From Erythroxylum novogranatense (Eukaryota > Streptophyta > Magnoliopsida > Malpighiales > Erythroxylaceae), in the NCBI GenBank assembly GCA_029891385.1, contig CM057225.1, forward strand, positions 79,819,887-79,883,886: 64,000 nucleotides of DNA, in the 5' to 3' direction. Numbering within the stretch: position 1 is the stretch's first letter; each line of letters opens with the position of its first letter. Both the position numbers and the translations under genes were made by a program. Of this stretch, positions 21,692-34,045 are shown in pieces. The notes below the pieces were generated by a model. That model was not told the DNA's origin and did not search any database. It saw only the letters and a list, made by a program, of their open reading frames with translations.

Positions 21692-24600
21692 TGTTGAACC
21701 TCGATTTTTGAGTGAAAATAAGAAATATTCAAAAGTGGATGAGTTAATTGAAATTAAGTTGAAAATCAAGAAATAAAGAGAGAGAGTGTGAAAATATGAA
21801 GAATTGTGAAAAGTTTGACTTTTTGACCTTTGAGAGTTGACTTTTGATTTAGGCATAATTTGAGAAAATTGTCTTATGAGAACTTGTAGTTTATGTCAAG
21901 AGCTTTCTGTAGCCATAAAGTTTGACATTTTTCGATATCTGAAGTGAGAGTTATGATCAGTCAAAGTTCGCTTGAAGTTTGACTTTTTGATTTGGGAAAA
22001 TTCGAGAAAATGATCAACATGAAAATTGTAGCCTCTATCGAGAGCTTTTCGTGGACATAAAGTTTGCTATTTTTCGATGTCGGGATTGAGAGATATGATT
22101 TTCAGAAGATATGCTTTGTTTTGAAAATACTACTAAGTATAGATTTGTGTGTTCTATGCTTCTAGGCCACTCGTCGTATGGATTTAGTTTGAATTAGAGT
22201 AAGTGGTCTTCATGAAAGTTTTAGATGATGTTTTTATCTTTCCATTGATATATGGTTTGCAATTTTTCGATATCGAGGCTAGGAGTTATGAGCGATTAAA
22301 AATTGGAAGTCGTTTAGGAAAAGCTGTTTTGGACAGAATCTTTGATTGAGGTTTTGACCTCTTTCGAGACCTAATTTGATTTTGAGTACTTAAGGGAAGT
22401 TGTAGAGTTTCCTTTGATCTTTTTATTGACACCAAATTTGTCAAATTCCAAGTTCGGGATCGAGAGATATGATTTTGGAAAAGTTGGGTTTTGAAGTTCC
22501 AATACTTTGTTTTTATTTCGATCCCTTTTGTAATCTTTTGCTTATAATTCCTTCGTCCGACATCTGATTGATTTGATTCTCAAAGCATTGGATTCCTAAG
22601 ACAATTAATTTCATTTTTATGAAGAATTATTATTTTTAGGAGATTAAATGGAAAGAGATTGATTGAACCAAAGTAAGAGATTTGATTTTAGGTTATAAGT
22701 TGGATAATTTTCTGAATATGGTTCAGTATTTTGTGAATTTCGGGAGCTGTACAACTCTGATTGAGTTGATTCTTGAGGCCAATAAAATTAAGATATGGGC
22801 CTAAAAATCATGTGAAGGGATCGAAATTTAATTTCATCCCTAAGATTGTTAATTTCTGGAATTAAGTTAATGTAATGTTCAGTCTTGGATTTTGTGAAGG
22901 TCCGATAGTATTTCGGCTATAACTTCTTCGTTTCTGATCCAAATTAAGCGCGGTCAGTGGCGTTGAATTCGTATGATCTAGAGGAACAATTTTTAAGAAG
23001 AAATTTTATCTAAATTATTTCGTTTAGATGCTTGAAAACAGGACGCAAGTAGTCAGTTTTTCAAATTCCTACAGGGGCAATTTTGGAAATAGGCAAATAA
23101 AAGTAGGGGCAATATGGTCATTTATCTACCATTTTAATGATGTGGCACTACACAAAAGGGGATAGTCGTTTTTGCAGAGGAAGAAGCTCGTATGTTCTAG
23201 AAAATGAAAGAAGAATGGAGAAAGAAGAAGAGAAATAAGAGGAGAAAATGGAGAAAGATGATTCGGTGATGGGGGAAGGTAAGTTCTCGAATTTTTAAGG
23301 CTTCTACCATGAGTTTTGCATGGATTTAAAGGGGAAAGGGAAGAAAGAAGATGAAGTTACCATTGGAGCTTAGGAATTTCAAAAATCTAGAGAGATAAAA
23401 AGGTAAGAGAAATTTCAATCTTTGAGTTTTTTCTTAAACTTTGGTTTAAAATCATGAAAAATGATATGGGTACGTGATTTATGAAGTCAATGGTGATGAT
23501 TATGCCTTAAGTGAGATTTAATTTTGGTTAATTGAGTGATTAGGATTATGTCAAATTTTGAAATTGGGAGTTTTTGAAATTGATGCTTTAGATTGCTTGA
23601 ATTAGTGATGAATTTGAGATATCCTAAGTTAATTTTGATGTTTATGCTTTAGGTGAAGTTTAATTTGAAAAATTGTAAATTAGGGGTTTAGGCAAAATTA
23701 GAAATTTGGAGATTTTGTGAATTAATGGTGTAGAATCATCAATAATAGTATGAATTGGTGAAATATGAAATCAATTTTGAAGAAATTGTGATTTATGGTA
23801 TTGAATTTGTGTAAATTGGTTTAGGCCAATTTTGAAAATTGGGGATTTTCAAAATTGGAGATTGAAATAGCTTGAATATGTGAGGAATTGATGTTTTCTA
23901 AGCTCAATTTGAGAAATTAAGTTAATTATGATATTGAATTTGATTGAATTGGTTTAGGTTCAATTTGAAATTTTGGGTTTTTAGAAATTAATGATGTACA
24001 TATCTTGGAATTAGTATGAATTGATGAATTATGCATCAAATTGAAGGATTAAGTTATTTATGATATTGAATTTTGATGAAATTGCTTTAGGGAATGTTAA
24101 ATTGGAAGAAAGAAGGAGGCTTTGGAGCAATTGAGGCACAAAGCAAGTTGTTAGCATGGATATGAGGTGGGTAGTATATTTATATTTTGATTTATAAGCT
24201 ATATGTGAATTTTAAAAATTAAAGAAAACAAAATTTGATTTTGATAAATTATTGTTGATAAAATGTTTAAAAAGGATGTAAATATTTGAAATTATGATTT
24301 GAAGGGTTAAAATGAGTTTTAGAAAATGCAAGAATTATGAAATTCATGGTTTTCAAATTATTTGATTTATGATGTAAATGATTTAAAGAATTAGTGCATT
24401 TATTGTGATGAATTTGATGAATATGTGATTTAAGTGAATTGCATTCGATTTTTTATATGAATTCATGTGGATATATGTTTGTTTCATTTATGACACATTA
24501 TGATGATATGATATGAAAAATTTAAAGAAAATTAAGATTTTTAAAAGTGCCTTCGGGCAATCTGAAATTTCGTTTTGCTTATGTGCTATGTGGGTTTGGT

Positions 24601-25926
24601 CAGGTCCTTTGAGTCAGTGCACTGTCTCTTTTCGTTAAAGCCTTCTCCCGACTGCCCGTTAGTGGCATTGGAGCTTCGATTTCGGACTCCCTTCACGGCT
24701 ACACTGGACCGCTATGCGGACCTGATTTGTGTTGGATGCCGCGGTATAACCCGCAAACACACGCTGGGTGGGAAATGCTAGCCCAGGTGTGGGGTCCAAC
24801 ATCAAGAAAGTGTAATACGTTCTGTTTGGACCAAACCAGACCATTCTGATATGTTACGTGTTTTGATTTGTTTATGTGTGCTGCATTCATGTTTAAAGAA
24901 ATTGATAAAGGAAAAAATAACTTTTGTTATGAAAAGCTTAAAAAAAATTGAAAGGTTTGAGGAAACCGTTTTGAAAAGTTGAAAAGTTTGAAAACTTAGC
25001 CTTTTGGAAAAAATTTTATGAAAATTGATTTCTACTTATTATTCAGTTTATAAATATGTTATCCACGAGCTTCTAAGCTCACTCCCCTTTCATCCCCGTC
25101 TCCAGGTTTTCGAGCAGGAGATCGGATGAAAGTATGTCGACGTTTGGTTTGATTTTGTATCATTTGACTTTTTGTGTAAATTGGAATTTTTGATATTAAG
25201 ATTGGATATGGCTTGAATTGTCATATATGTATATGATTTATGAAGTTCGTATATAATTGGGTATGAGTTAAGGAATTGTTTATTATCACGATTGAGTTGT
25301 ATTCGGATTGAGTTACGCATTTGTATATTGTATTGAAGCATAATTTCTGTTTGATGTGAATTGAGAATTGTGGAAGTGTTAGGTATAGATTTGTGTTTTG
25401 CTGGTGTTTGGATTCCGGACGGGAGTGTCCGATAATTTTGATGATTGTTTGAGTATTTTAGAAGTGTTTATTTGCTTTTGCAAAAAATTTTGGGCTGTCA
25501 AAATACAGACGTTATGCTGCCCGATTTTTGGTAAAAATTCAGGTTAAGATAAGAATAAGAATAAGAAGTTAGTTTGTTAAAGATGAGATTTGCGTGATTA
25601 AGACAAATTATATGAATTGATTGTTATCTGAGGATAAATTTTCAAAAAAGAAATTGTAAGGATTGATTATGATTTGAATGTGATTGACTAAAGAGAAAAG
25701 GAATGAATGATAGAAAAAAAATATACCGGATTTCGGATGGTACGTCTTAGGGTTTCCAACGCGATTAGTTTCCTATGCTTCATGTTTGCAACGGATGTCG
25801 ATGTTTGTTCAGGTTGATTAATTCGTTCGCATTGTATTTGATTCGATTCACATTCGATTCCGAATTCTGTTCGTTTTCGATTTCCGCTTTCCAGTTAGGA
25901 TCCGATTCCCGAATCGGATCCCAACA
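21692..25926 (+). mobile_element. LARD LTR copy 3 (4235 bp)
   Basis: Starts TGTTGAACCTCG and ends CGGATCCCAACA, followed directly by the TSD copy ATCAA. A deletion of about 20 bp near 21981 removes one repeat of GTTGACTTTTTG relative to LTR 1. It keeps the GC-rich box (about 24600-24800) and the promoter. Confidence 0.92.
25049..25090 (+). promoter_or_regulatory. LARD LTR 3 core promoter
   Basis: TATAAATA at 25049-25056, then ATCCACGAGCTTCTAAGCTCACTCC. The final box has CTCACTCC in place of CTCACCCC, the only copy so changed. Confidence 0.5.
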
Positions 25927-25931
25927 ATCAA

Positions 25932-26430
25932 TCTTCTTTTGAGCCCAATTTTGTAATTAGGTTCGAATTTGTTTTGCCAACAATTTAAAAATTGGGCAAG
26001 GGTAAAGACTCAATTATGGTGACATATTTATAAAATTGTGGTTTTATCATCACAAAAACTTGTATGAAACCAGAGATTAAGCATAAACTTGATATCTTGC
26101 AGAAAAAATCTTATGCACAGTAATTATATTAATACTATTCATCTCATGTGTAAGTGCATTTTTAAATCTTTTACATTGGCAAATACAATTTTTTGATTAC
26201 ACATCTAACATTTTGCAATCAATTACAAACATAAATATATATGCAACCAAGAGCAAACTGCAAGACGTAGGTGATCAAAATAATATAGAATTAAAGTGTA
26301 AATGTAAATGGTGAGTGTCAAATCATCTAAAAATAATGAACTTATTCAGAATATTAACGTAACACAGTGGTGTTTCCCCACCTGCTACATCTCTAGATTG
26401 TCGCATACTTTGATTCAACCCATTGTAAAA
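25932..26430. other. AT-rich stretch, right side of the LARD target
   Basis: Continues the sequence interrupted at 11646. AT-rich, with no similarity recognised and no credible frame. It may belong to the Athila-like remnant that follows, but no motif proves it. Confidence 0.4.
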
Positions 26431-26439
26431 TATTTGGAT

Positions 26440-26900
26440 TTACATCCATTATGGTAGACTATGACGTAGGCATTGCCTTAGCATCTCTTTGAATCTCTCC
26501 CAGATATCGTCTAAAGATTCCGCTTCAGCTTGGGAGTCTAAGGAGATGTCATTTCTTAGTTTAGCAGCCTTTGCTGATAGAGAATACTTCAATAGGAGCA
26601 TCTTCTCCAGTTGTTCCCATGTATTCAATGAAGATAGCAGCCTTGAATTCAACCATTTCTTGGCCTTCCCTCTTAAAAACGGGAATAAGCATAATCCGAT
26701 GGCTTCATCATTAGCTCTATTGATTTTAGAAGTATCACAAATATCAATCAAATTAAAGATGTGTTCATTCAGGTCTTCGTCCTTGAATCCATTAAATTAG
26801 ACTGACCGTTGCGTCATCTGGATGATGCTCAGCTTTATCTCAAAGTTATTAGGATTAACAATCAGTCTCACATCGGTCAAGTCTGGTCTAGCATAGTTGA
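26440..26900 (-). pseudogene. Athila-type gypsy gag fragment
   Basis: The minus-strand open part (26449-26751) reads DICDTSKINRANDEAIGLCL, FPFLRGKAKKWLNSRLLSSL, WEQLEKMLLLKYSLSAKAAK and LDDIWERFKEMLRQCLRH. This is the classic retrotransposon gag domain of the Athila lineage. An upstream extension (VNPNNFEIKLSIIQM and LNEHIFNL) lies in the adjoining frame to about 26870, with a stop at 26799. Only the capsid region is left. Protease and pol, expected to the left, are absent. Confidence 0.8.
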
Positions 26901-27215
26901 ACATTGTTCTTGGTTGGTCAGCCTTGTTGTACAATTCTTTAGTGTCTGCTTAACCACCCAAGTCTTCTATTCGACAATATACTTAAATTCTTGCAGCTGT
27001 GTACTTCAAAGATTGCACGTTATTCTTTCGATCTCTAAGTTTGCATCTGTTAAGCTCTTAGAATTACTCTGGGTCATAAACTAACCAAGAGTCTAAGTCT
27101 ACAAAAAGAAAAAAAGACAAAAATATTAAAAATAAAATAACATAAAGAAAAGAATAAAACTAAAAAAATTGAAAATAGCTAGAGTAATAAAATTGAAGTG
27201 TTCCTAATATTACCA
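26901..27215 (-). other. Decayed leader between primer site and gag of the Athila-like remnant
   Basis: About 300 bp with a purine-rich AAAAATAAAAAGAAAA patch (27100-27170) and no good frame. Its position between the primer-binding site (27216) and gag suggests the 5' untranslated region. Confidence 0.4.
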
Positions 27216-27233
27216 TCCCTAGCAATGATGTCA
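27216..27233 (-). promoter_or_regulatory. Decayed primer-binding site of the Athila-like element
   Basis: The minus strand reads TGACATCATTGCTAGGGA. Intact Athila-type sites read TGGCGCCGTTGC[C/T]GGGGA. The GGCGCC core has become GACATC, the pattern expected from C-to-T decay at methylated sites. Confidence 0.6.
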
Positions 27234-27880
27234 AAAACTTGATTGAAATTTTCATTTATATCAATAATTAAATTAACTACAAGTGCACGACATAACTGCA
27301 GCTATTACAGGCAAGTCCGGGTCGATCCTACGAAGATAATAAGTATTAGTAATTACCCTTCTCCTATTATCTAACCTACAAATTGGATATTTAGCTTTTG
27401 ATTAAAAATAAAGCTTAGAAAATAAACTAAAATTGGAAACAATAATAAACACAGAAGATCAAGGAAATTGCCTAGAAAAATCAATATCAAACATTAGTGT
27501 CTATGTAACACCCCTATACAGAACCTATAATCACCTACACATATGGCACCCAAATTCCTGTATATATATTCATGGCATACAATTCTATTCATTTATCTGA
27601 TTGTCATCACTCAATTTATCTATTTAATGTTGCATATAAACATATCGCAAAATTTCATATCCCTTAACATTATCATTTAAAATAGTATTACATCATTACA
27701 ATTATATGGTAATCTAAAAGAGATACTACACACAACTTAAATTCTTAATTAAAAATTGTTCATAAACTATAATTTCCTTCATTACATATACAACCATTCT
27801 TTAATCAAGAGACACATATAAAGCTACTTTAACTTTTAATGGTTGGCCTTCGTCCCTGTAGATGATCCATATGCCCTACT

Positions 27881-30701
27881 TGTAACATCCCGTTACTGCT
27901 AGCAAGGGTATTCTGGTAATATTGGGTGATACTGATAGGTTTCATTGCATTCATTGACTGAGCATGTTACTGGCCTCTAATTATAGAGGAACGGGTTTAT
28001 TGCATATGCATTTATTCATAGGTACGTGCATTCATGATTTTCTTCCAGCAATTAAATTGAGCATAGACTGACTGAATTGATTGGATTGTGAACTAGGAAC
28101 TGACTTGACTGACTGGATCGGGAATAAATGAGGAATTAGGAGTAATTGGGTGTAAATGACTGATTTAGAATAGTTTAAGAGTGATTGATAATTAATAGTG
28201 ACTTATAGGAAATTTTCTGGTATTTATAAAGTTTCGGGTTCGGACCGAAAATTTTGGACTGACTGACCGATTGACTGTATAGTATTGAAAGGAATGTCCG
28301 ATGGCAATGGGAAAATTAGAGTTATACTGCTAGGAAATAAATATGTTGAGCCATTGAAATTTAGAGACTGAAATTTGGACTGATTTGGAGACCTATGTCT
28401 ATATATAGCTGGGTTTGAAAGAGATTAGGGATTTTCACCCTAAAGCATTTCTTCTTCTCTTCTCCTTCGACGGTGTCTCTGATTCCTCCCTTGGGTGAGT
28501 TTCGTCGATTCTTCCTTGTGGTTTCCCTCTCATTGTGCTAAGCTAACTGGTTTATTGTGATTGATGAAGGTTGAGAAGGATTGAGAGTGGATTATCGTTG
28601 AGTTTGAAAGATTTTAGGGTTTACGGTGATTTTGAGGGATTTGTGGATTTATCGTCGATTGGTAAGTTTTAATGACTTTGATGTTGTTATTACTAGTTGT
28701 TTGAGCATTTATGGCATTTATTGGGTTAGATTGAGTAGTTAGGGTGTTAATGTTGAGATTTAAGAGCATTAATGGCGGAAAACGATCGGAGAAGACGATC
28801 GTACCGTCGCACGTCGCGATGAGCGCTGAGGCGCCGAAGGCTTCATCGCGACGAATAAATTAATTTATTCGTCGCAACGAGCAGTCCCACGTCGCGACGA
28901 GCGTGGATTTGTGCGACGCGACGAGCGGTTCCCACGTCGCGACGAATGGACGTAGGTCGCGGCGAATGGGACAATTTCTGATTGGATTAAGTTTTGTGTA
29001 TTGGGTATAACTTATAGTATAGACCTCCGATTGAGGTGATTCTTGATTCATTGTGATCTAGAGAAAGAGGTCTACAATTGAGAAAAATTATGGGAGTTAG
29101 AATTTAATTTAATTGATATTGATTCATAGAGAATGAGATCAATTATGGTTCATAGTGTGACCTAAGCATTGAATTGAGACAATTAGAATTCTAATTGGGA
29201 ATTTCCCTAGAGGCTTTGACCCAATGGATAGGAAATTGCTATAGGAAGTATAAATTGGGAAAATTGAACTGAATTGAGGATTGAATCTAATCAGGATTTA
29301 TCCGATTGAATGATGATTTGGAATTGAGCATAAGATATCAAGATTGGGTTTAGTGCCGGGAAATTCGTGAACATGCATTGTACATCATTTCACTGAGACA
29401 TATGCATTACTGAACTGGTTAATTGAGCAATTAGTAATGGACTGTACTCTACTGTTATAGAGGCACCGTTGGACCGTCGTTCCACGGACATTCTTTGGGA
29501 CTTCAGCGTGCTTCGGAAGTTACAGGTGAGTAACCTAGTTGGTTTCTCAAATTCCTGATTGTCTAACTGTTCTATGTGAATTACTTGTCAATGTGAACTG
29601 TATGATTACTGAAATGCGACATGATCGAACTGTATGGTTACTGAACTGTATATGATCAAATGGCATGACTATTGAAATGTGAGCGACTGAATTGCATGCT
29701 TTACTGTATGGGATTAGATTACTGCATAACATTGAGAACTGTAATACTGGGCTTTTATAGCCACATCACTGGATTACTGAGAACTGAAATACTAGGCTTC
29801 CATAGTCGTACACTGTAAATTACTGAACACTGCATTGCATGCATAAATGCATGATCAGATAATGGAATGTGACCCAAGTTGCTAATACTACTGATTGAGC
29901 CTCGAGCTCTAACACTGTACTGATCGGGCATAGCCCGAGGGGAGAAATCCCTGACGCGTCCCTACTGAACACTGACTGAGCACTTGGGCACAACACTGAA
30001 TAACTGGAAAAGAGTCTCATATGCATTGCATTCACATGAATGACTGTTTGTGAAAAGTACTGATTACGTGATGGCATGATGTACTGTAAACTGTTATAGA
30101 CTACTGTAAATGGTGAAATGATACTGCAACTGTTACATGCTATTGTGAATGTCTATCACTGTAAATTGTCGTACAATACTGTAAACTGATATATGATACT
30201 GTTAAGTGAATATATTACTGCTATGCTGTACGCCATGTGCGTAATGCATGATTTGAGCGAACCATCGATGATGGTTTCTCATTGAGTTCGCAAACTCACC
30301 CAAAATTGCAACCTATTTTTCAGGACTGTTAGAGTAGATCCCTAGCTCTGGAGATAGCCTTTTCCTGTCGTGCGAGCGTGCTGGCAAGAGAAGCGATGGC
30401 ACACAGGTCGGTCAGCTGGGTTGGACTTTTGAGGATGACTTAGGATAGATGCTTGTATCAGTTTCCTTTTTGAGTTTTGTTTAGGAGACTGATAGACTTG
30501 TCTATTCTGTTACTGGATGACTGTATTCATGATTATTTTGGATTTTGAATTTACTGATTTCTGTGATATTATGGTTTTAATTATTGCGATGCCATGTGGT
30601 TATTTGCGGAATTGTTCTGGTAGTGCACCCTTATCGTGGGATGCGTGTCGGAGCGACCTTCGAGCGTCCCGATGTGTACCTTACGGTGAGGGGGCGCTAC
30701 A
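27881..30701 (+). mobile_element. Solo LTR, 2821 bp, TSD CTACT
   Basis: Starts TGTAACATCCCGTTACTG (27881) and ends GAGGGGGCGCTACA (30701), with identical 5-bp TSDs CTACT at 27876-27880 and 30702-30706. There is no internal region, primer site or polypurine tract, so it is a solo LTR left by LTR-LTR recombination. It is the plus-strand relative of the minus-strand solo LTR at 42575-45793. It contains the palindrome cluster at 28796-28975 and a long stretch rich in ACTG words (29560-30240). The open frames in it do not match any protein. Confidence 0.9.
28796..28975. repeat. Cluster of CGTCGCGACG-type palindromes with a 28-bp perfect palindrome
   Basis: About six to eight copies or near-copies of the self-complementary core GTCGCGAC lie within 180 bp, in an LTR that is otherwise AT-rich. 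Two neighbouring copies face each other to make a perfect palindrome at 28848-28875 (left half GCGACGAATAAATT). The cluster ends about 30 bp before ATAACTTATAGTATAGACC and TCCGATTGAGG. Confidence 0.8.
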
Positions 30702-31039
30702 CTACTCCTATTACTTAGACCTAGATGGATTAACAATTGTGCTAAGTTTGAAAGCTTAGTAGGGAAATACTTAGTTTGGATGACCACTCACAACAATGAT
30801 CTGTCAAGCACATACACATTCATGAATATCATAAACTCATATAAACAATGATGACATAATTAAGTAAAGTACATGATGCAAATATGCTTCAACCATATGC
30901 CGCAAATTCACATTTGCAAGCCAAATGTTGATTTCTAAAGCTCATTAATACAAATTGTTCATATTATCATGTTGTATCTCTTATTTATAATTGTTTGATT
31001 TCATTTCTATGTTAGGCCTGCACATTCCTATAGGTGTGG

Positions 31040-31175
31040 ATAACGGGAGATATGGATATTTGAAAATATCAAACTGTGGATACCCAAAGGTATCGAAACA
31101 TAGATAATCGAAGATATCAAAATGTGGATACCTAGAGGTATTAAACTGTGGATACCCGAAGGTATCAAACTATAA
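31040..31175. repeat. Short imperfect tandem repeat, about 30-bp period
   Basis: Repeats of GTGGATACCC(A/G)AAGGTATC(G/A)AAAC and GATAA(C/T)...GA(A/G)GATATC, four to five copies. Each unit is itself nearly self-complementary (GATACCC..GGTATC). Lies inside the LTR that begins at 27504. Confidence 0.6.
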
Positions 31176-34045
31176 AGACATTATCCTCTCGAAATGAAGA
31201 CACCAGTGGTGTCAAATTGTAGCAGTTGTGTTGTAACTCTATAGGCATGCCTATCTATCCATAACCAAGACAATGAATCAGGCACTGTAACATTTCCTTT
31301 AATCATTTGCCAATTTGATAATTAATATATTGACAAATCACAAGATATTCATTTGAAAACAAAAATATGTTTTTAAGTTCACACATGCAAGTCATAACTT
31401 ATCACCATTAGGATAGTATTTAAACCATAAGTACTCGTATGATTTATTTTGTATATGTTTTGTCCAGTTGTGCTTCTCAAGATACATTCACATAATTCCA
31501 TTATATAAATTTCTATACCTCATTTAAATATAAAACATGTTAAATTATACTTAATTATCTTCATAAAATTAGTATGTGAACTTTTATAGTCATAATACAC
31601 ATAAAAGCAATAAATATGCTTATAAATCATATATGTACTTGTAAATTTCTTTAGCATGCATTATGCTCAATCTTAAACTTCAATGTTTAATCACCCAATT
31701 TACATATAGTAAGTTATAATTTATTTATTTCTAGGTGTATGAAAATATCATAAACATTCAAAAAGGTTCTAATATAAGTATAAAAAAAAGGAAGCGAAAA
31801 ACTCAAAATTGTGCAATTTGGGCTAAGCCTTCGATGGGTCTAAAAATAAGCAAACAAATCAGTCCATAAATAAATTACACGACGGTCTCCACTTGTTCCA
31901 AAATTTTCACATAAAAAACATTCAATTTAGGCTTTTAGTTCTCCTAAACATTTGTCTGCCTATATCTCTAGTTTCTATATCACTAAAAATCAAACCATTT
32001 GGACTTCTAAACTATGAGATATGTAACAAACATCACAAGCTACTCCAATACAAGGGCAACATTAGATCACCACTTTCGATCTCAATTTTCAATGTCATAT
32101 AGCCAAAATTAAGTATGACTCTCTTCTAGATATTTTATTTCTATGTCTTAAGTTTCACCTCTAATTTTAATCACCCAATTTAGAGGTCTATAGGTCGAGT
32201 TATGGCCAAAACAATAGGGTTGGTTCGAGTGAATCAAGAACCTAATACAAAATTTCACTAAACATTACTCTCTCTTGTCATATTCAAAAAATTCCATACA
32301 AAGTAACACAAAGACATAATTCCAGCAACCATTCCGTTTCCAAAAATCAATCTTTGTATACATACAAATGTGCACACATATAGAAATTAACTAGGTGTAG
32401 TCTTAAACCTTGAAATTTATCAATTAGCTCTTCTTCTAGTGCTCTTCCTTCTCTTCCCCTTTAGCTTTGCTTGATTCACCAAATAGAACACCAAAAATAC
32501 ATATCTCAATCTAATATCCAACATTATAGTTCCAGCTCTTCATAACCAAAGCAAGGAAGATGAATATGAGAAGAAAAACTACAAATTTTTACCTTGATTT
32601 CCACTTAGGATTAGCTTGATTCCTTATGCAAAATGATGTGATTAGGGAGATGGAATGAAGAGGAGATGAGAAAGAAAATTCTGAAGTTAAAACCCTAAAT
32701 ACGTGTCCCTCTCCCCTCTCTTCTACCCCCCTTTTCATGAAGCTTTTAGTCTTAGACACATATTTCAATCCCATTAGACCATATGTTGATTTTTGGAAAA
32801 ATTGCACATTTGGTCCTTCTTCTTCCTTTAGTTCCCATATTGGCATATAAAGTCATCAATTGATTTCATTCTAGTCCATATTTCATATATAATTATTCAT
32901 GTCCATGTCGAAATGAAGACATTACCAATTTACCCTTGTCTTTTAAATTAATTACTATTATGCCTCTTATTATGCTTAGATACACTTGAACTTCGTAATA
33001 CACACTAGATATACTATATTGCTTTTAGGGTATATATTGGGGCCTTATGGAATTATTTCGTTAATTATTGGATCATAGAAATTCCTATTTATGTTAATAA
33101 CACTCTCGACACTACTAGCAACTAATCTATCAATTGATTAATAGAAATCTTTCTAATTAAATCCCCTAGGATTGTATTATCGATTTATGAATTCTACTAT
33201 TAGGTTTGATCCTAATTCAAAGGATTTATGTCAACCTATCTCTAGGTTTCTAATCAACTCCTTTCAATTAGAATAGATTTATTCATACAAAGGATTTCTC
33301 AATCTCAATTATATGAAATCAAATTGTCCACTAATATTCTGGATATATTAGAATAAGCATAAAACATATAATTGAATCACATTAAATCAATCAAAATAAT
33401 TGCATTAAATAAAATTTTAAGACATATTATATCACTAATTAGGGTTCATCACACCTAGACACTAAAAAACGTTTAGTTACTCATAATATAAAATAAAATC
33501 AAATATAAACACGCAAAAAAAACAAAAAACAAAGAGTTCATAATTTAAAATGCCCCTTTCTATTTTATTAAACCTTCTTGTAAGTTTGGATTTGATGTAG
33601 CCTTCTATCGGATCTCTTTCGATATTAACTTTGCATTTTCATCATTTTTGGATCAAAATTGTCACCTTTCTGGATGTTTCACGTCTCAAGTCTACTGCTA
33701 AATTCTGCTCTCCTTTATTTGCCTCCAATTATGTCCTTTTAGAGTAAAATTTAGGGTTTCCAGAACATTCATGGTCTTCTAAAAAAATATCTAAATTCAT
33801 GATTCTACATAGGTATCAAGAATTACGTAAGCAAACACAAAGTCATGTATCTCTAAATTGCTTCAAAACTTTTTTTATGTCACGTCTTCATTTGAATTCT
33901 TCTCCTTTTGGTTCACAAAGGCAGTTATAACCTATAAGTGTACTTGGAGAGAATTAAGCACCATAAATACAACAAAACTACAAAATATCAATCAATGTAC
34001 CTCAAATATGGGTGTATAATTATAGTCAAATATGCATCGATCACA

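Larger units (their letters stand above)
11642..25931 (+). mobile_element. LARD with three LTRs and two internal domains (14.3 kb), TSD ATCAA
   Basis: Three near-identical direct copies of a 4.2-4.3 kb LTR alternate with two internal segments of 761 bp. The outer borders are flanked by one identical 5-bp TSD: ATCAA at 11642-11646 and 25927-25931. Each internal segment starts with a TGGTATCAGAG primer-binding site and ends with a polypurine tract. No gag or pol is present, so it must use enzymes of another element. The sequence before the polypurine tract (TTTCGAGGA[T/C]GAAATTCTTTTAAG) resembles the end of plant Ty3/gypsy chromoviruses, especially the Tekay type, suggesting descent from one. 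By eye the LTRs differ by roughly 2-3%, so this is one of the younger insertions here. Confidence 0.92.
27504..33050 (-). mobile_element. LTR (TGTAACACCCC end) inserted in the Athila-like LTR
   Basis: The left border is TGTAACACCCCTATACAG at 27504. Toward the right is ATTACCAATTTACCCTTGTC (about 32928), the same context that precedes the ends of the other minus-strand LTRs at 45793 and 48564, so the right end should be close to 33.0 kb. No matching TSD was found (GTCTA lies on the left), so the right border is approximate. It contains ATTTAGAGGTCTATAGGTCG (32180), a phrase also met in rearranged form in related LTRs. No genes. Confidence 0.4.
27236..34045 (-). mobile_element. Athila-like 5' LTR, split by nested insertions
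   Basis: The minus-strand LTR appears to begin TGTGATCGATGCATA at 34045 and end just before the primer site at about 27236. It includes the typical phrases GGATCGACCCGGACTTGCC (27303-27330) and, on the far side, the TTATGAGTAACTAAAC / AGTGTCTAGGTGTGATG region (33430-33480). The part from about 27504 to about 33.0 kb is a later insertion. Without it the LTR would be about 1.25 kb. The outer end is assigned on dinucleotides and context only. Confidence 0.45.

Noticed and set aside
28796..28975. Palindrome cluster as a possible CRISPR-like array
   Set aside because: Spacers are not uniform in length, the core is only 8-10 bp, and the setting is a plant solo LTR.
29740..30260. ACTG-rich tract as a possible gene or RNA
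   Set aside because: Simple word repetition (ACTGTA, TACTG) inside a solo LTR, with no consistent frame.
32995..33055. Right TSD for the LTR starting at 27504
   Set aside because: No GTCTA copy was found next to a plausible TACA or ACA end, so no border was asserted.
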